Of a stretch of 60,476 nt of DNA, positions 22,811-34,100 are shown piece after piece. The DNA is from Acanthaster planci. Lineage: Eukaryota; Echinodermata; Asteroidea; Valvatida; Acanthasteridae. The DNA is taken from contig NW_019091357.1 of assembly GCF_001949145.1 (NCBI RefSeq), positions 2,490,951 to 2,551,426 on the forward strand. Reading direction: 5' to 3'. The notes under the pieces are model-generated. The model saw only the letters and a list, made by a program, of their open reading frames with translations, did not search any database and had not been told where the DNA came from. Both the position numbers and the translations under genes were made by a program. How positions within the stretch are numbered: position 1 is the first letter of the stretch; each line of letters opens with the position of its first letter.

Positions 22811-23923
22811 TCATAACTTGGTTAGCTGGATCTGTGTGGAGTTTTTAGGGGTGGGCACCATGTAACCGTCCTCCGCCACCTCGCAGGCGTCTGAAGACGC
22901 CTGGGCGGGCGATACCCTTCCGCCGGTGAAAGTAGCCCTGCTGCTGTCGGGGTAGATGGATAAGTACGACCGGTCGGTATTCCTCCGCGACAGCCCGTCC
23001 ACACTCTGATAGTCGTGATCCGTCTTCGTCGTCTTCACGCTGGCGTTTCTCGACACGGACTGGCCACCGTCCTGCTCATCTGGCAGGCGGTGGATAGACA
23101 TCGCCCTCGGGTCGTTGCGGATGGAGAGGTAGATGGGCTCGTCGAAGTCGGCCGTGTCGTAACCCGGGTCGTAGATGCCGGAGTCGGCCTGTCCGTCGTT
23201 TTCGTCGGCGATGGCGTAGGCGGCGTTTACGTGGGCGTTATTCTGTCGTCCGATTCTGCTGCGAACTTGTTTATAACTGAAATACAAATATTATTGATAC
23301 AAGAAAGGAAAAAGAAAATGGAATATGGCTAAGACACTGGGTATGAATCTTCTACTGCCAAATAAATGGATAGGATTTGTCTGCATACCTTGATGTAAAC
23401 AGGACCGCTGCAGTCAAAAACAGGAGTAAGATAAGGATGATGCCCACAGCAATCGCTACTATGACAGCTGAAACAAACGAATTGCATTTAAATTAATTGA
23501 TTGTGTTCTGCAGGGAACAACGTCAACAGGTGCATGATAGGAACGTTTTGCAGCCAATTAAATACATGTACATGTATACAATGGTGGCCCCGACTGAACA
23601 CGAAATCAGTGTCATTTTTCGCAATTTCTCACCTATGGATGGTGCTTCACCGGTGCCCCCACTGACCACCGTAATCGATCTCGGCGTGGAGGGCGGCACG
23701 CCCTCAACGGTGGCAGTGTTCGGAAAAGTCGTGACAGCGTCGCTGCCATCGGTTTCAACAGTCCTGCTGACGAGGGGCTTGGTTGTGCGCGTGATCGGCG
23801 ACGTTATGAATTTCGGGGAGGAGGTTCTTGGGCGCCACGCGGTAGTTTCCCCTGTGGTTGGCGTTTGCGTTATCGTGGTGTCGGCTGGCAGTGCCGTCGT
23901 TACGTTTAATTGCATTGACGGAT
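22811..23923 (-). CDS. Stalk, membrane helix and cytoplasmic tail exons
   Basis: Exon 23633-23923 encodes a Thr/Pro/Ser-rich, mucin-like stalk. Exon 23389-23467 is the membrane helix. Exon 22811-23276 encodes the tail with SGIYDPGYDTADF, PIYLSI, DHDYQSV, SYLSIY and DGYMVP. YLSI and YQSV are YxxPhi-type endocytic or SH2 candidate sites. None is a strict ITIM. Confidence 0.8.
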
Positions 23924-26900
23924 CTGTTGAAGACAAAAAGTGAATAACGTGAGAAAAAGAAATCACAGTTGGATGTGTTGAAACATGCATGTCCCAGCTT
24001 GAACCAACAATTACATGAAAGCGTTTTTAGTATATTCAACTCATGGGGTCGCAAGTAGGTTTAGGAGCGAGTCGAGCGCGACAAAGAGAGGGAGCAGCGG
24101 AGGTTCCTTTGGTAGGAACCTACAAAAATGAACACACCGACCAACATGGCTCTTTTTCAACCGGTGAGGGGGTGCTTCTGCTCAAGGTGGATAGCTCTTC
24201 AAAGATTGTTGTAATATTACACACAATCAATCGTCTGAAATCATTCTTACTCAATATGGGCGCAGGTGTACCAGCCAGGACAACTTCATCACATGATTCA
24301 AATGTAATGAAGAAGAGTCGAAGAAGTTGTGTGTTTCCCGCTGCCTCTTAAAATATTTATGCTCCCATAGTATTCATTTTGGAGTGAAACACAGACGTAA
24401 GGCTCAAGTACCCACGACTCGTACGAGTTTGTCGGTTACCCGTTGTCCTTATCAGTTTTGACTTTTTGCCAAAGAAACGGGGTAAAATCCGGCTTACCCA
24501 CGGGTGCTCCGGTCGACGAGGAAAATGTTATGACAACCCCTTGAGCTCCAAGCGAGGTCATTGTCGAGTTGAAAGTCACTTTGATTGTATTTCCGGTAAA
24601 CGTGAATTCGAGTTGTGCTCCTAGGCTGTGACTGGTAGATTCGAATCGAACATTCAAAGGGGTCGGTCCTCCCGTGAAGGCTATGTACTCAGAGGCAGAG
24701 GGAGTTGCAAGACCGACTTTATCGCCTTGAGACAAGTCTAGCGCCACGACGTGCACGGTGATGTTGGCCGCGTTGGCAACTTGCACCGTCCACGTGCAGT
24801 GCTCGTCTTTGGAGTATTTGCCGGGAAACCCGGGCGAAGCTATGGCGCCCTCTTCTTCTGTGTAGACTTCAGTGCACGATCCAAGCCGACCTGTGCAAAA
24901 AGCAACATACACTGATGAGTTTCTGCAGCTGTTAGGCGAAGCGAACAAATTGAGAAGTTGCCGCTAAGATCTGTTTCCTGAGACACCATGGCGAACATGT
25001 ACATGCCTTAAAGAACATACCCAAGTCAGTTTCAGATTGACATTTCATTTGACATTTTAAGTTCCTTGATTATTATTCCACCATCGGCTGAGAATATATT
25101 TCTAAGTCAGTGAGACTTACTGTCGTAAATCCCGACCGCCGTTCCCCCTCCGCAGATCTGAAGCCGGTCCCCTACGCAGGGCAAGAAGCAGTCCTCGTTG
25201 CCCAGTCTACGGGCCGCCAACGCCTCGATCCCCAGCGCCTCGCAGTAGCACTCCTGGCCGAACGCCAGGCCGGCGTGCGGGTAGCCCCGCTGTCGGCAGA
25301 GCGCCAGGCAAGACTGAATCGTCATGTTGGCGTGGGCGAAGACCGCCTCGTCCAGCAACGGGCTGCCTCTGGTGTGACGGTAGCAACCAAGGTAGCCGGG
25401 ATCTGTGGAAGTTCCAATAATTGAAATCTGTTATTACTTCCTTCGCTAGATTTAAGAGTTATGTGTTTCGGTCTGACTCAGGATGAGATCAAGCTGACTT
25501 AAAGTAGGACTTTCGCCAATGCCATGTCTACATGACATCGGGAGCAACTGTGTCATTGGGGGAAAAAAAAACCTCTACAAACACTCCGACTTCCCCTAAG
25601 AAACCCCAGACTTTCCTGATGTCATATACATTGTAAAAAGGTTGGAAATAAAAAACAGTGTCTTAATGTCACTCCCTTTGACTTACAGTTGCAGATGACA
25701 ATCGCGTGGTCCCAGCAAGTCGAGGCGTACTCGCACTGTACCGTCTCCTCGCCGTCTGCCGTGGTGAACTGACACGTTAACGATGGCAGGGGTGTCACCA
25801 CTACCCCGATGCTCGCTGTTGACCGAACCGCCATGGCGCCCTCATCGAATCCTTTCGATCGACAATGAAACAGCTTGACTTCACGTTTACAAGTTTTGAT
25901 CCCAGTAAAATCTGGTCTGTTTTCCTTACACATGTACATGTATTTTTTAGCAGTACATGCCGTAGTACACGTGCCGTGTTTCTATCTCCTGACAACAGTT
26001 AGGGAACTGTAATTATCTGCACTTAGTTTGTAAACGGCACAAAATTCAGCTCTAACGTCGTACTCCTTGTGCACTTCAATTGGGGGAAAGTTGTAGGTGC
26101 ACTTTAAGGCAAGGAGGGTCTCGAATTATGGGGAAATGTTGTAACTGTTGTTGCTTAGAGAGAAAGGCAAGTCAAGGGGCGGTTCGCACAACAGATGAAC
26201 CTCCGAGTCGCCTTCCAGATCTGGGGCTTAGGTTCGATTCCCGGCTCGGTTCACATGTGGATTGGGTTTTCAGTCCTTACCTGATTCCCTGGGTTTTACC
26301 CAGAATATTCCTCTGGGGTTTTCCTCCCACCTCTAAAATTGTAACTGCTTTTCACTGTCTCCTCTCTACAGGTTTCATCAGGCTTGCGAGCTACAGTGCC
26401 TAGGGCGCTTTCGGGGAATCCTTATAATACAAGTAGTGTAATTACCAGATATAATTATAAAAATATAGAAATACTAGTCATGACTTTACAGACTGAAGTG
26501 AATTTTAGGTTGTCTCTTAATGCCTTTTCGGTTAGGTAACTTTAACGAATTCGTTCCGAATACAACTAATAGACCTTAATGACGTTAATTTGTACAGAAC
26601 TTATTCTCAGGTGCCAACAAATAAAAGTTAACCTCGCTTTCAATTCAATATGGCCACCTTGTGAACGAGGGCAGGTTCACTTATAGAGCATTCACCGACC
26701 TGAACCGAAAACCTTTTTTTAACGCACCTCGTTTGTGACATACGATGTCGGCCATTCGGGAGTTGAAGCCTTCGTAACAAACTCTTTCCCAGCCGTTCGA
26801 CGTGCTAACCTCCACAGCGCCGCCGAAGAGAATCCCACCTTCTGAGTACAAACGAACGGCTGGAAAAGAAACCAACCCCGCAAGACACTTACTTAAAGAG

Positions 26901-28327
26901 GGACAAACATAGAATTACTGCTATGGAGACAAAACGTGAGAAATGCGGTCGGAAGTTCGATGTCGTCTATTGAGTCTGATCAGGAGGCAATTTCAAAATT
27001 GTGTGAAATTGTTGATTTTTTGTGGGGGGGGTTAGAGAATATATAACAGTCATTATAATCAGAAGGTGTCCTATAGTCAAGGTCTTCTGACAGCGTGGCA
27101 CACAGGAAGTTTGTTTTATTAAACTACGGTTTGTTAGCATCACTAGTTGCTATATTCAGATGCATTTTTCACACAAAACGGGTATTAAGTACTAAAGTAA
27201 AGTATCTGCATTTTGCGGAGGCATTTCGTGGAAGATAAACGGCAAGGCCGAGCTTGTGAGTTTACTGGAAGGAATGCTTTGATTTTCAAAGCCTAATTTG
27301 TCTTGAAGGATGCATGTCAGACGGAATTTCTTCACAACTCAATGTATTTCACTAAGCGGATGTAAAGGGATCTCTGAAACGATGGCGGAAGTCGCGCATG
27401 CGTAGGAGTAGATTATGTGACCGCACATTTGTGACCTCCCATTGCGCTTGCGTTGTCATCACGAGTAGTCTCCATACACGCAACCCTCATTGTTTCGCAT
27501 AAAGGTTATTGTGTCAGACTTCAGTCCAACAAATTGCAGGTGGAAAAAGTCACGTGTAAGGACGGTTGCGTTACTGACATTCCCAACATAGAGTATAGAC
27601 GACTTACTCTTTAAACTGAACTTGATAAACTTATTAGGGTAACATCTCTCCACATACAAAATAAAAGCAGCGACCTATTGTGTGCGGAAGTCATTTTGAA
27701 TTGAAGACTTAACCGGCCTTTATCTTCAGCGATATTCACGCCCATCAAATTGCATGTGTGCTGCTCCTCTTATTTCAAATCAATCACCTCAGACAGAAGG
27801 CGATTTCAAATCTACTTTGATTGCATTAAAAATCGAAAGTCACACATTTATGATCTGATGGTGAACACTTTACAAGGTTTACACACGTGTTTCTCGGGAC
27901 AATTTGGAAAAAAATAGGAATTTGCACATTTGACTGATTGTAAACCAACGTATATGCCAAAAAAGGAAAATAAATCTCCCGTTGTGAAAGATGTTCTGAG
28001 AATTTATGATGGGAAGAGTGGACTCATCCAATTTCAGTCCCATGGATGATATTACATTAATAAATAAATTTCTTCATGATAGAAAATTGGTCAAGTCCAA
28101 TCATCGTCGTATTTACATCACCCACAAAATATAGATAGCTTGCCCTATTTTCTTTGAGAAACGATACAAACGCAAACGATCCTCAAACCACAGAACATGT
28201 ACTTCGTCGATCGGTTATCCGTGCTGAGGTTGAAGGGGGTCTTACCTGTCAACTCGATAGGGTCTTGTGACAATACTTCAAGAGATAACATCGAAAGGAA
28301 GAAACACAAAGGGTAAAGGATAACCAT
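22811..28327 (-). CDS. Single-pass receptor SRCR-WSC-CUB-TM with tyrosine-rich tail (Kremen-like layout)
   Basis: Eight exons join without a phase error: 28246-28327, 26728-26859, 25687-25815, 25121-25402, 24498-24890, 23633-23923, 23389-23467, 22811-23276, giving 617 residues. Exon 1 is a signal peptide (MVILYPLCFFLSMLSLEV). Residues about 27-114 are a scavenger-receptor cysteine-rich domain, opening AVRLYSEGG and having six cysteines. Residues 115-208 are a WSC domain with eight cysteines and CYCEALG. Residues 209-339 are a CUB domain that keeps only the first cysteine pair. Then come a Thr/Ser/Pro-rich stalk (340-436), a membrane helix (VIVAIAVGIILILLLF) and a 155-residue tail with several tyrosine motifs. 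Kremen proteins have kringle-WSC-CUB-membrane order; here SRCR takes the kringle's place. A cell-surface binding or signalling role is inferred and the ligand is unknown. In-frame ATGs at 28369 and 28372 are alternative starts. Confidence 0.88.
24498..24890 (-). CDS. CUB domain exon
   Basis: A 393-nt exon, phase 1 at both ends, with GSCTEVYTEEEGAIASPGFP, YSKDEHCTWTVQV and QLEFTFTG. The first CUB disulfide is present; the second pair is absent. ASPGFP and CTWTVQV are CUB hallmarks. Confidence 0.85.
25121..25402 (-). CDS. WSC domain exon
   Basis: A 282-nt exon, phase 1 at both ends, opening YPGYLGCYRHT, with MTIQSCLALCRQRGY, FGQECYCEALG, DCFLPCVGD and QICGGG. Eight cysteines match the WSC consensus of Kremen, polycystin-1 and fungal stress sensors, a carbohydrate-binding candidate. 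Confidence 0.9.
25687..26859 (-). CDS. SRCR domain (two exons)
   Basis: Exon 26728-26859 encodes AVRLYSEGGILFGGAVEV, GWERVCYEGF and ADIVCHKR. Exon 25687-25815 encodes PSLTCQFTT, EETVQCEYAS, TCWDHAIVIC. The pattern is C-C-C-C-C-C, close to group A SRCR domains. Both introns flanking the pair and the one between are phase 1. Confidence 0.8.
26170..26410 (+). mobile_element. tRNA-derived SINE-like element
   Basis: GGTTCGATTCCCGG at about 26231 fits a Pol III B box. It is followed by ACATGTGGATTGGGTTTTC, CCCTGGGTTTTACCCAGAA and GGGGTTTTCCTCCCACC, a conserved-looking non-tRNA body. I believe similar bodies occur in marine invertebrate SINEs. It lies in the intron that splits the SRCR domain. No clear A box was found. 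Confidence 0.5.
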
Positions 28328-28372
28328 CCTGGCAGCGTGAATTGCAGCGACGGACACGGTATACTCCATCAT

Positions 28373-31176
28373 CGCACTTGTACGACTCGTCACACTAACA
28401 TTCGTGCATAATCCAACTTGATGACAAGCCCTTGGTACATACGAATCAACTTACTGTACTATCGATCCGCAAGACACAGAATCCTTTTTTTTTTTGGCAC
28501 GTCATGAGTCAACATTTCTGTGGCACCGCGAATAGAAAGTGCTTGCACGGTTGGATGGGTTTGAGGCACACAGTGGGTAACGCACCGTAAAACCGGCTAT
28601 TATTATTCAAAATATGCGGACTGAGTCACGGACTGGTCCGAAGTAAATAACTTGGAGGTCGTCACTTTTTTGTGTTGCGCTGCAAGACAAAGTGAACATC
28701 GTTATTAAACTGCATGGAGTTGGAGGCGTTGACCCGCCTATACAATGGCACAGAAAAATGTCGACGAGACAAAGACTTCAGGTATAACCGCGAAAGTACA
28801 AGCGATACGATTTGACTGAGAATTTTGACGGGTTTATGTCCTTGTTGTTCCTTTTGGCTGGAAACCCACTTATCGCGTTGCGGCGAGCTCTGTTCTGAGC
28901 TTTATAGTTTTATTTTTGTTTAGATCGAGCTACCTCCATGGATCGAGCAACAACTTCAGTCATGGTCCAACCGTAGTCTAACAATCTCTTCATCGCCTGT
29001 GCTTCCTGGAACTTCAAGAGTGTAGGTCGGTCGGTGGGCCTAAGATCTCCAGGGAAGTAGAGCATAGGGCTATAGGCTTCCTCGGCTTAAGGTCATTAGC
29101 ATATGTATTTTACAATAAGGTAAAAAAAATCATCTCGCGGTTTTGGTAAGAGAAGAATCACGTGAGTGAACACAGACCGATTACCGTACTCAACAATTCA
29201 CCAGTTACGTCTCGTTTTCCGTTTTCTTCATCCCGAAAAGGTCGATTAATGAGTGAATTTTAATTGACTTGGCACTATTTGCACAATGCTTCAAGGTCTT
29301 GAGATTATAAAACTGCCGTTTCTTTCAGGGTTGTCGTGCTTGCTGGGGGGGGGCTAGCTGAAGTGTTGTGATACAAGATGTGGGGGAGTATGTGAAAACC
29401 CCACGGTTGAATAATGAACAACATCCTTCCGCCAAAACTCACTGACGTATTCCCCAAATACTGAAGCCTGGCCCGTCAAACAGTAATACCAGGGAGGGTA
29501 TGGCGGCAGGGGTAGGGTAGGGGTTGAGACAGTATCGTTGAAGATCATCACAAGCTTCAGTTCCCGTTAATTCATTGGACAGATAGCCACCGATCTATCC
29601 GTAATCAATTGTACGACTTAACGGGGACAAACGGGCGCAAAGCGTACAACTCAAAGCAAAGGCAGATCCGGGGGATGGCGCAATAGCGCTCCCAAAAAAA
29701 ACCCAAACTTTTGTCCGAAAATAATTAAAGAATTTTTTTCTGTGTCATTTCTCTTCTTTCCAAAAGTGTGTACAAAATCCGAAATGTGGCCCGACACTCT
29801 CAGAAAGGCCATGAAAGGTTGTACATGAGAAATAGTCCACATTTTGTGGCGCCGAAACAGGTACCGCTCCCCCCAAATGGTTCTGGGTCCTCCCTTGATT
29901 CAAACCCCGTACCACACGAGATTAAGGGGTTTACCCACGCCATGTAGGTGCTTTTTCCGAGGTTGACATGACGCATTGACTTGACTTGGGTCCATGCCAA
30001 AGTACCCACCCTCTGACAGAAAACGTAGGCTGAAGACTAGTGTGCATTTACATATCAAAATAAGTGGTTTATATTCTACGTTTTAAATGCTTTTGGTTCA
30101 TATGTGATTTCTCTATCACACAAAAAACTAAATAATTTCTACTTTCAGTGACATCTCCGTTATTTTATACATTTAATCGAGTGACATGAGGACTGAGTCA
30201 CCCTCGTACTCGGAAAAAGTTGCCATGGAGACGACAAAACAGGAACCGAATCTCAGAAAGGAAGCGCGCATGACAAATTTGACTCTGTCAACAGCTGCAC
30301 TTCAAGTTTTCACCGAAGCTCTCCCGTCCCCACTTTGTCAAAACAAGATGTGCCATCCTTCTTAGAAAAACAACCGTCAGCCTCAACCCCAGTTTTTCCA
30401 TCTTCAAGTACTACTATGATCGAATAATTGTCCACCCCAAGTAGCTTCATGAGTTTTTGGCTGAAACTGCCCATGCATGTCCTCATTAATGACGCCATCG
30501 CAATGTATTTGAGGGTCTTGTTGCTAATTAGGATACATAATTACGCCCTGAATAGAGCACCGAAGTGTGACGTCACTGTGATCCAGAAAGTGCAGTGCAA
30601 ACGAATGGAGTACGCGCGCGTGTTGGTTCACGCGCTGGTTCACGCGCTGGTTCACGCGCTCATGCCTTTTACACACTAATTGTGCGCGTGACGTATTCAC
30701 TTCGGTACTCGATAGGATCTCTTCCTTTTACTACAATATTAAAGATCAAAAATTTTAAAATGAAATTACCACACGGGAATTTCTTCAGTGTTCTGTATTA
30801 CAATAGAAAAGCACATGATTTCTGTATATTTTACAATTCTTGCAGCATTTAAAAACTGATTGGAATGAACAATACTCGGGCTTTAAAAAGTAATAAAATA
30901 TATGTGAATTGCAATGATAAACTAACTTTTTGGTTTTTCATATCACATGGTGATGTGCAGCTAATTCCATTTACCTGAAATGGAAATTATAATATCTACC
31001 TATTTGGTTAAGCGTTTAAATCCTACAGGCTAAAACTTTACAGTAGAAAGTATAAAACTGTACTGTCTTTTTTCCTGTATATTCATTCGTAAGGTTAATT
31101 TGACACCGTGGTAGTACATGAATCACTTGATTTCAGCTGACGAAAGAAATCTCGTCGTGGGTCTGGTATATCCGAC
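28373..31176. other. Intergenic stretch upstream of the receptor gene
   Basis: It should contain the receptor promoter and the carboxypeptidase 3' untranslated region. I see a palindromic TGACGTCA (CRE-type) at about 30569 and a 12-base minisatellite just after it, but no coding exon. Confidence 0.45.
30617..30662 (+). repeat. 12-base minisatellite
   Basis: The unit GGTTCACGCGCT is repeated about three and a half times. It is GC-rich in AT-rich surroundings and contains CpGs. Confidence 0.8.
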
Positions 31177-34100
31177 TTAAAACAGCTCGAGTGTTGCCAG
31201 GATCCCCAGCGTTGCCATGACAACGACAGGCCCACTCACAGCCAGGGTCGTGGCTGCGTTGAGCACAAAGTCCAGAATGACGACATCGTCAGGATTGACG
31301 CTATCAATCACGGTGACAGATTTCTTTTGGCTAATATAACCGGACTTCGACACCTGAAAAAGAGATGTACACTTAAGTTACTTGCCGGAAAATGCCTTCA
31401 GTTTACAAATAAATTAATATAAAAAGGTGCCCGTACATGAGGGCGCTTTTCACATTACATCAAAGGAGATGCGTCAATATCGCAAGGTATTCGGGCACAG
31501 CGGTTTTGATGTGTTTGCTTGTTTCTTGTTCTAACAACAACTTTTTTATGTTTTAATTTTTTACACCGAACTACAATTTTCGGAGAAGCTTTGAGCGTCC
31601 TTCCACGGTCGAGCTGAGAGAGGCGGGGAGTCTTTTTTTTCAGATGTGGTGTCGCTATTTTTCTTGAAAGGAAAATCTATTTTATGCATGCAAACGGCCA
31701 ACTGTTGTGTGCATAAAAGGCTTTATTCCTGGATTTTTCACTGGCTCTCTTGTTCTCGCAAGATTTAAGAGACATGCAGTCCAACATATTCACATACAAT
31801 TTGCCACGAATCATCACTGCCCTCAACCGCTTACAAAATACCTAACCAAATCGACGATATTTGCTCGTCCAAAGTTTGTGCCTTCCTCAAAAAACGTTTG
31901 CATAAGCGACTAAAACTGGCCACCAGCAAGGCCATGCGCATCAAATCTCTCTGATTCTCAGCCACACAATTACATGCACTTGCCTCTATCTCGTAGGTCC
32001 CGTTAAGTAGAAGTCTCCAGTACTCGCCAAGCTCAGTGGTAGACGGAGGATTCGGGGGACTTGCCTGCCCAACAATCGACACAGAGGCGCCCTCTAGTGG
32101 CTCCCCGTGTACTTGTCAGTGACAATGCCTTTCACCCCTGCAATGTAACAGCCAGATAAAATAACACGATGGAGAAAAGGAAAGAAGGAGAGAGAGAAAA
32201 AAAACGGCAAACAAACAAACAACCCAACAACCCAACAAACAAAACAAACAAACAACCCAACACCCCAACAAACAAATAAACACGCCGGCTCTAAAAAGTA
32301 AGAACGTGACAGGTAAATATTCCAGGTCCTATTAAGGGTTTAAGTCTGTGTCTATCGACATCAGGATCTTAAAAATCAGTTTCTGGCGAGAATTTCCTAT
32401 GAGTTTCTTCTCAAATGTGCAACATTTTCTGCTCCAAGTAACACAACCAACAACTGCAAATTAAATATTTCCTCTACAAATTTCCGAGCACTTTTCACGC
32501 TGTCAAAGTCACAAGTCTTCATCTACAGAAATGTGTCAGTCTGACAGCCCCCGGAAAAGCCAGTTTATCTCCAAGCCCTCATCTCAATTCCACATCGAAT
32601 CATCTCTCCCCAACCCACCTCTGTGAGCGTGCTGAAGGTAAGCCATCAAGGCCGGTCTGTTCTCCTCCCAATGCGTCGCTAACGTTGACGCGTGCGGGTA
32701 TTTACAGCACGCGACTTCCAGAGTAATCTCGGGGCAGCCGGCGAAAATGTAGTTGTAATCTTGCATGCCACCTAGACGGACAAAATTGACAGAATTCCTT
32801 TTATTCCTACACGTTTATTGTTTGGAGTTACATTCAAGAATTTGGATTTGTAATGTGGCAAGCGAACTCGTGTACAGTATTCCTTGAAACTATTTATAGA
32901 ATGCTTGGGTCGTCGGAAGGAAGAGGTATGTAGGTAAAATTTCTGCAAACAAAATGTCATTGAAGTATCTGCAAAGAGATCACGGTCTCGGACTCGATTT
33001 CAAGAACTCAAACAATGTTCTCTTCACTTTTCAAATATCTTCGTCAGTTATGTGTCCTGTATTCCATTGGAACCCAGTCGTGCGAGGTATTATCCAGTCA
33101 ATATGCCGCACTGACGATTAAGTTTGATTCCTACTCTAACAACAGACATCTCGATACATGCCTTGAAAACGTCACTGCGAAAGCCAACACCCGAATGGAC
33201 AAAATATAAAAGCTCAAAAACAGCTTTGAATTATCATAACTTAAACTGCTATTTTAAGCTAGCTGAAATTTAAATAAGCCACTTGCGAGTTAAATTTGAA
33301 TAAAATCTGGTACACTATGTTACCTGATTGCATAGAAATGTAACAATTTGAACTCCCCAGACTAAAGACACTGTTGCTGTACTTCGTGATTCGGGGCAAG
33401 CTTTTGCATAGCGACCACCATCTCTGGATTGGACTGGTTCCTTTATGCCGTTCTTATCCATTGAGAATACAGTATTGTTGCAAGGCGTCTCTTATGTAAC
33501 TAAGCAAAAACTTGCCCCGAATTACGAGGTCTAGCAACAGTGTTTTTAGGATGGAGAATTCAAGTTGTTATGTTCACGTGAATTTAAGAACTCAGTGTAC
33601 CATATTTTATTCAAGTTTAACTCGCAAATGGCTTATTCCCACAACATCGACGACATCTACATGTAACAACAAAGTTTCGAAATAAATTGCATTAGGCGAA
33701 TTCAAATATTTTTCGATTGGAAGGACTCAGGCTAGAGGACAAAAAATTCGCTCACCTTTGACGAGATACCATTCCCCTCCGTTGGTGATCCCATCCGGGA
33801 ACCCGTCGTTGCTATCGTTACTGCGGCATCTGTTCTCCTCAACCTTGTGCATCCTCGGATGGTTCCTGGAGTAGGCCAGGGAGATCACTCGGAAGAAGGC
33901 GTCATCCGGACTCCTACTGTAGGCTGCATTGTCACCCGGTTTGTCCTCTGTTAATCAAAAGACGCCGTGATATAGAATCACTTTTTCGTTACAGAAGAGG
34001 AAAGTCATGGAAACTTACAATTTACAGAGTTGGTAAACGTGGAAATTATGCAGTTTCACATGTTGACAGTTGAAGATGGTGGCTTGCGAAAAACTATATT

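Noticed and set aside
23015-23332. Plus-strand frame over the receptor tail exon
   Set aside because: Antisense shadow of a GC-rich coding exon that has a proper acceptor, stop and phase on the minus strand.
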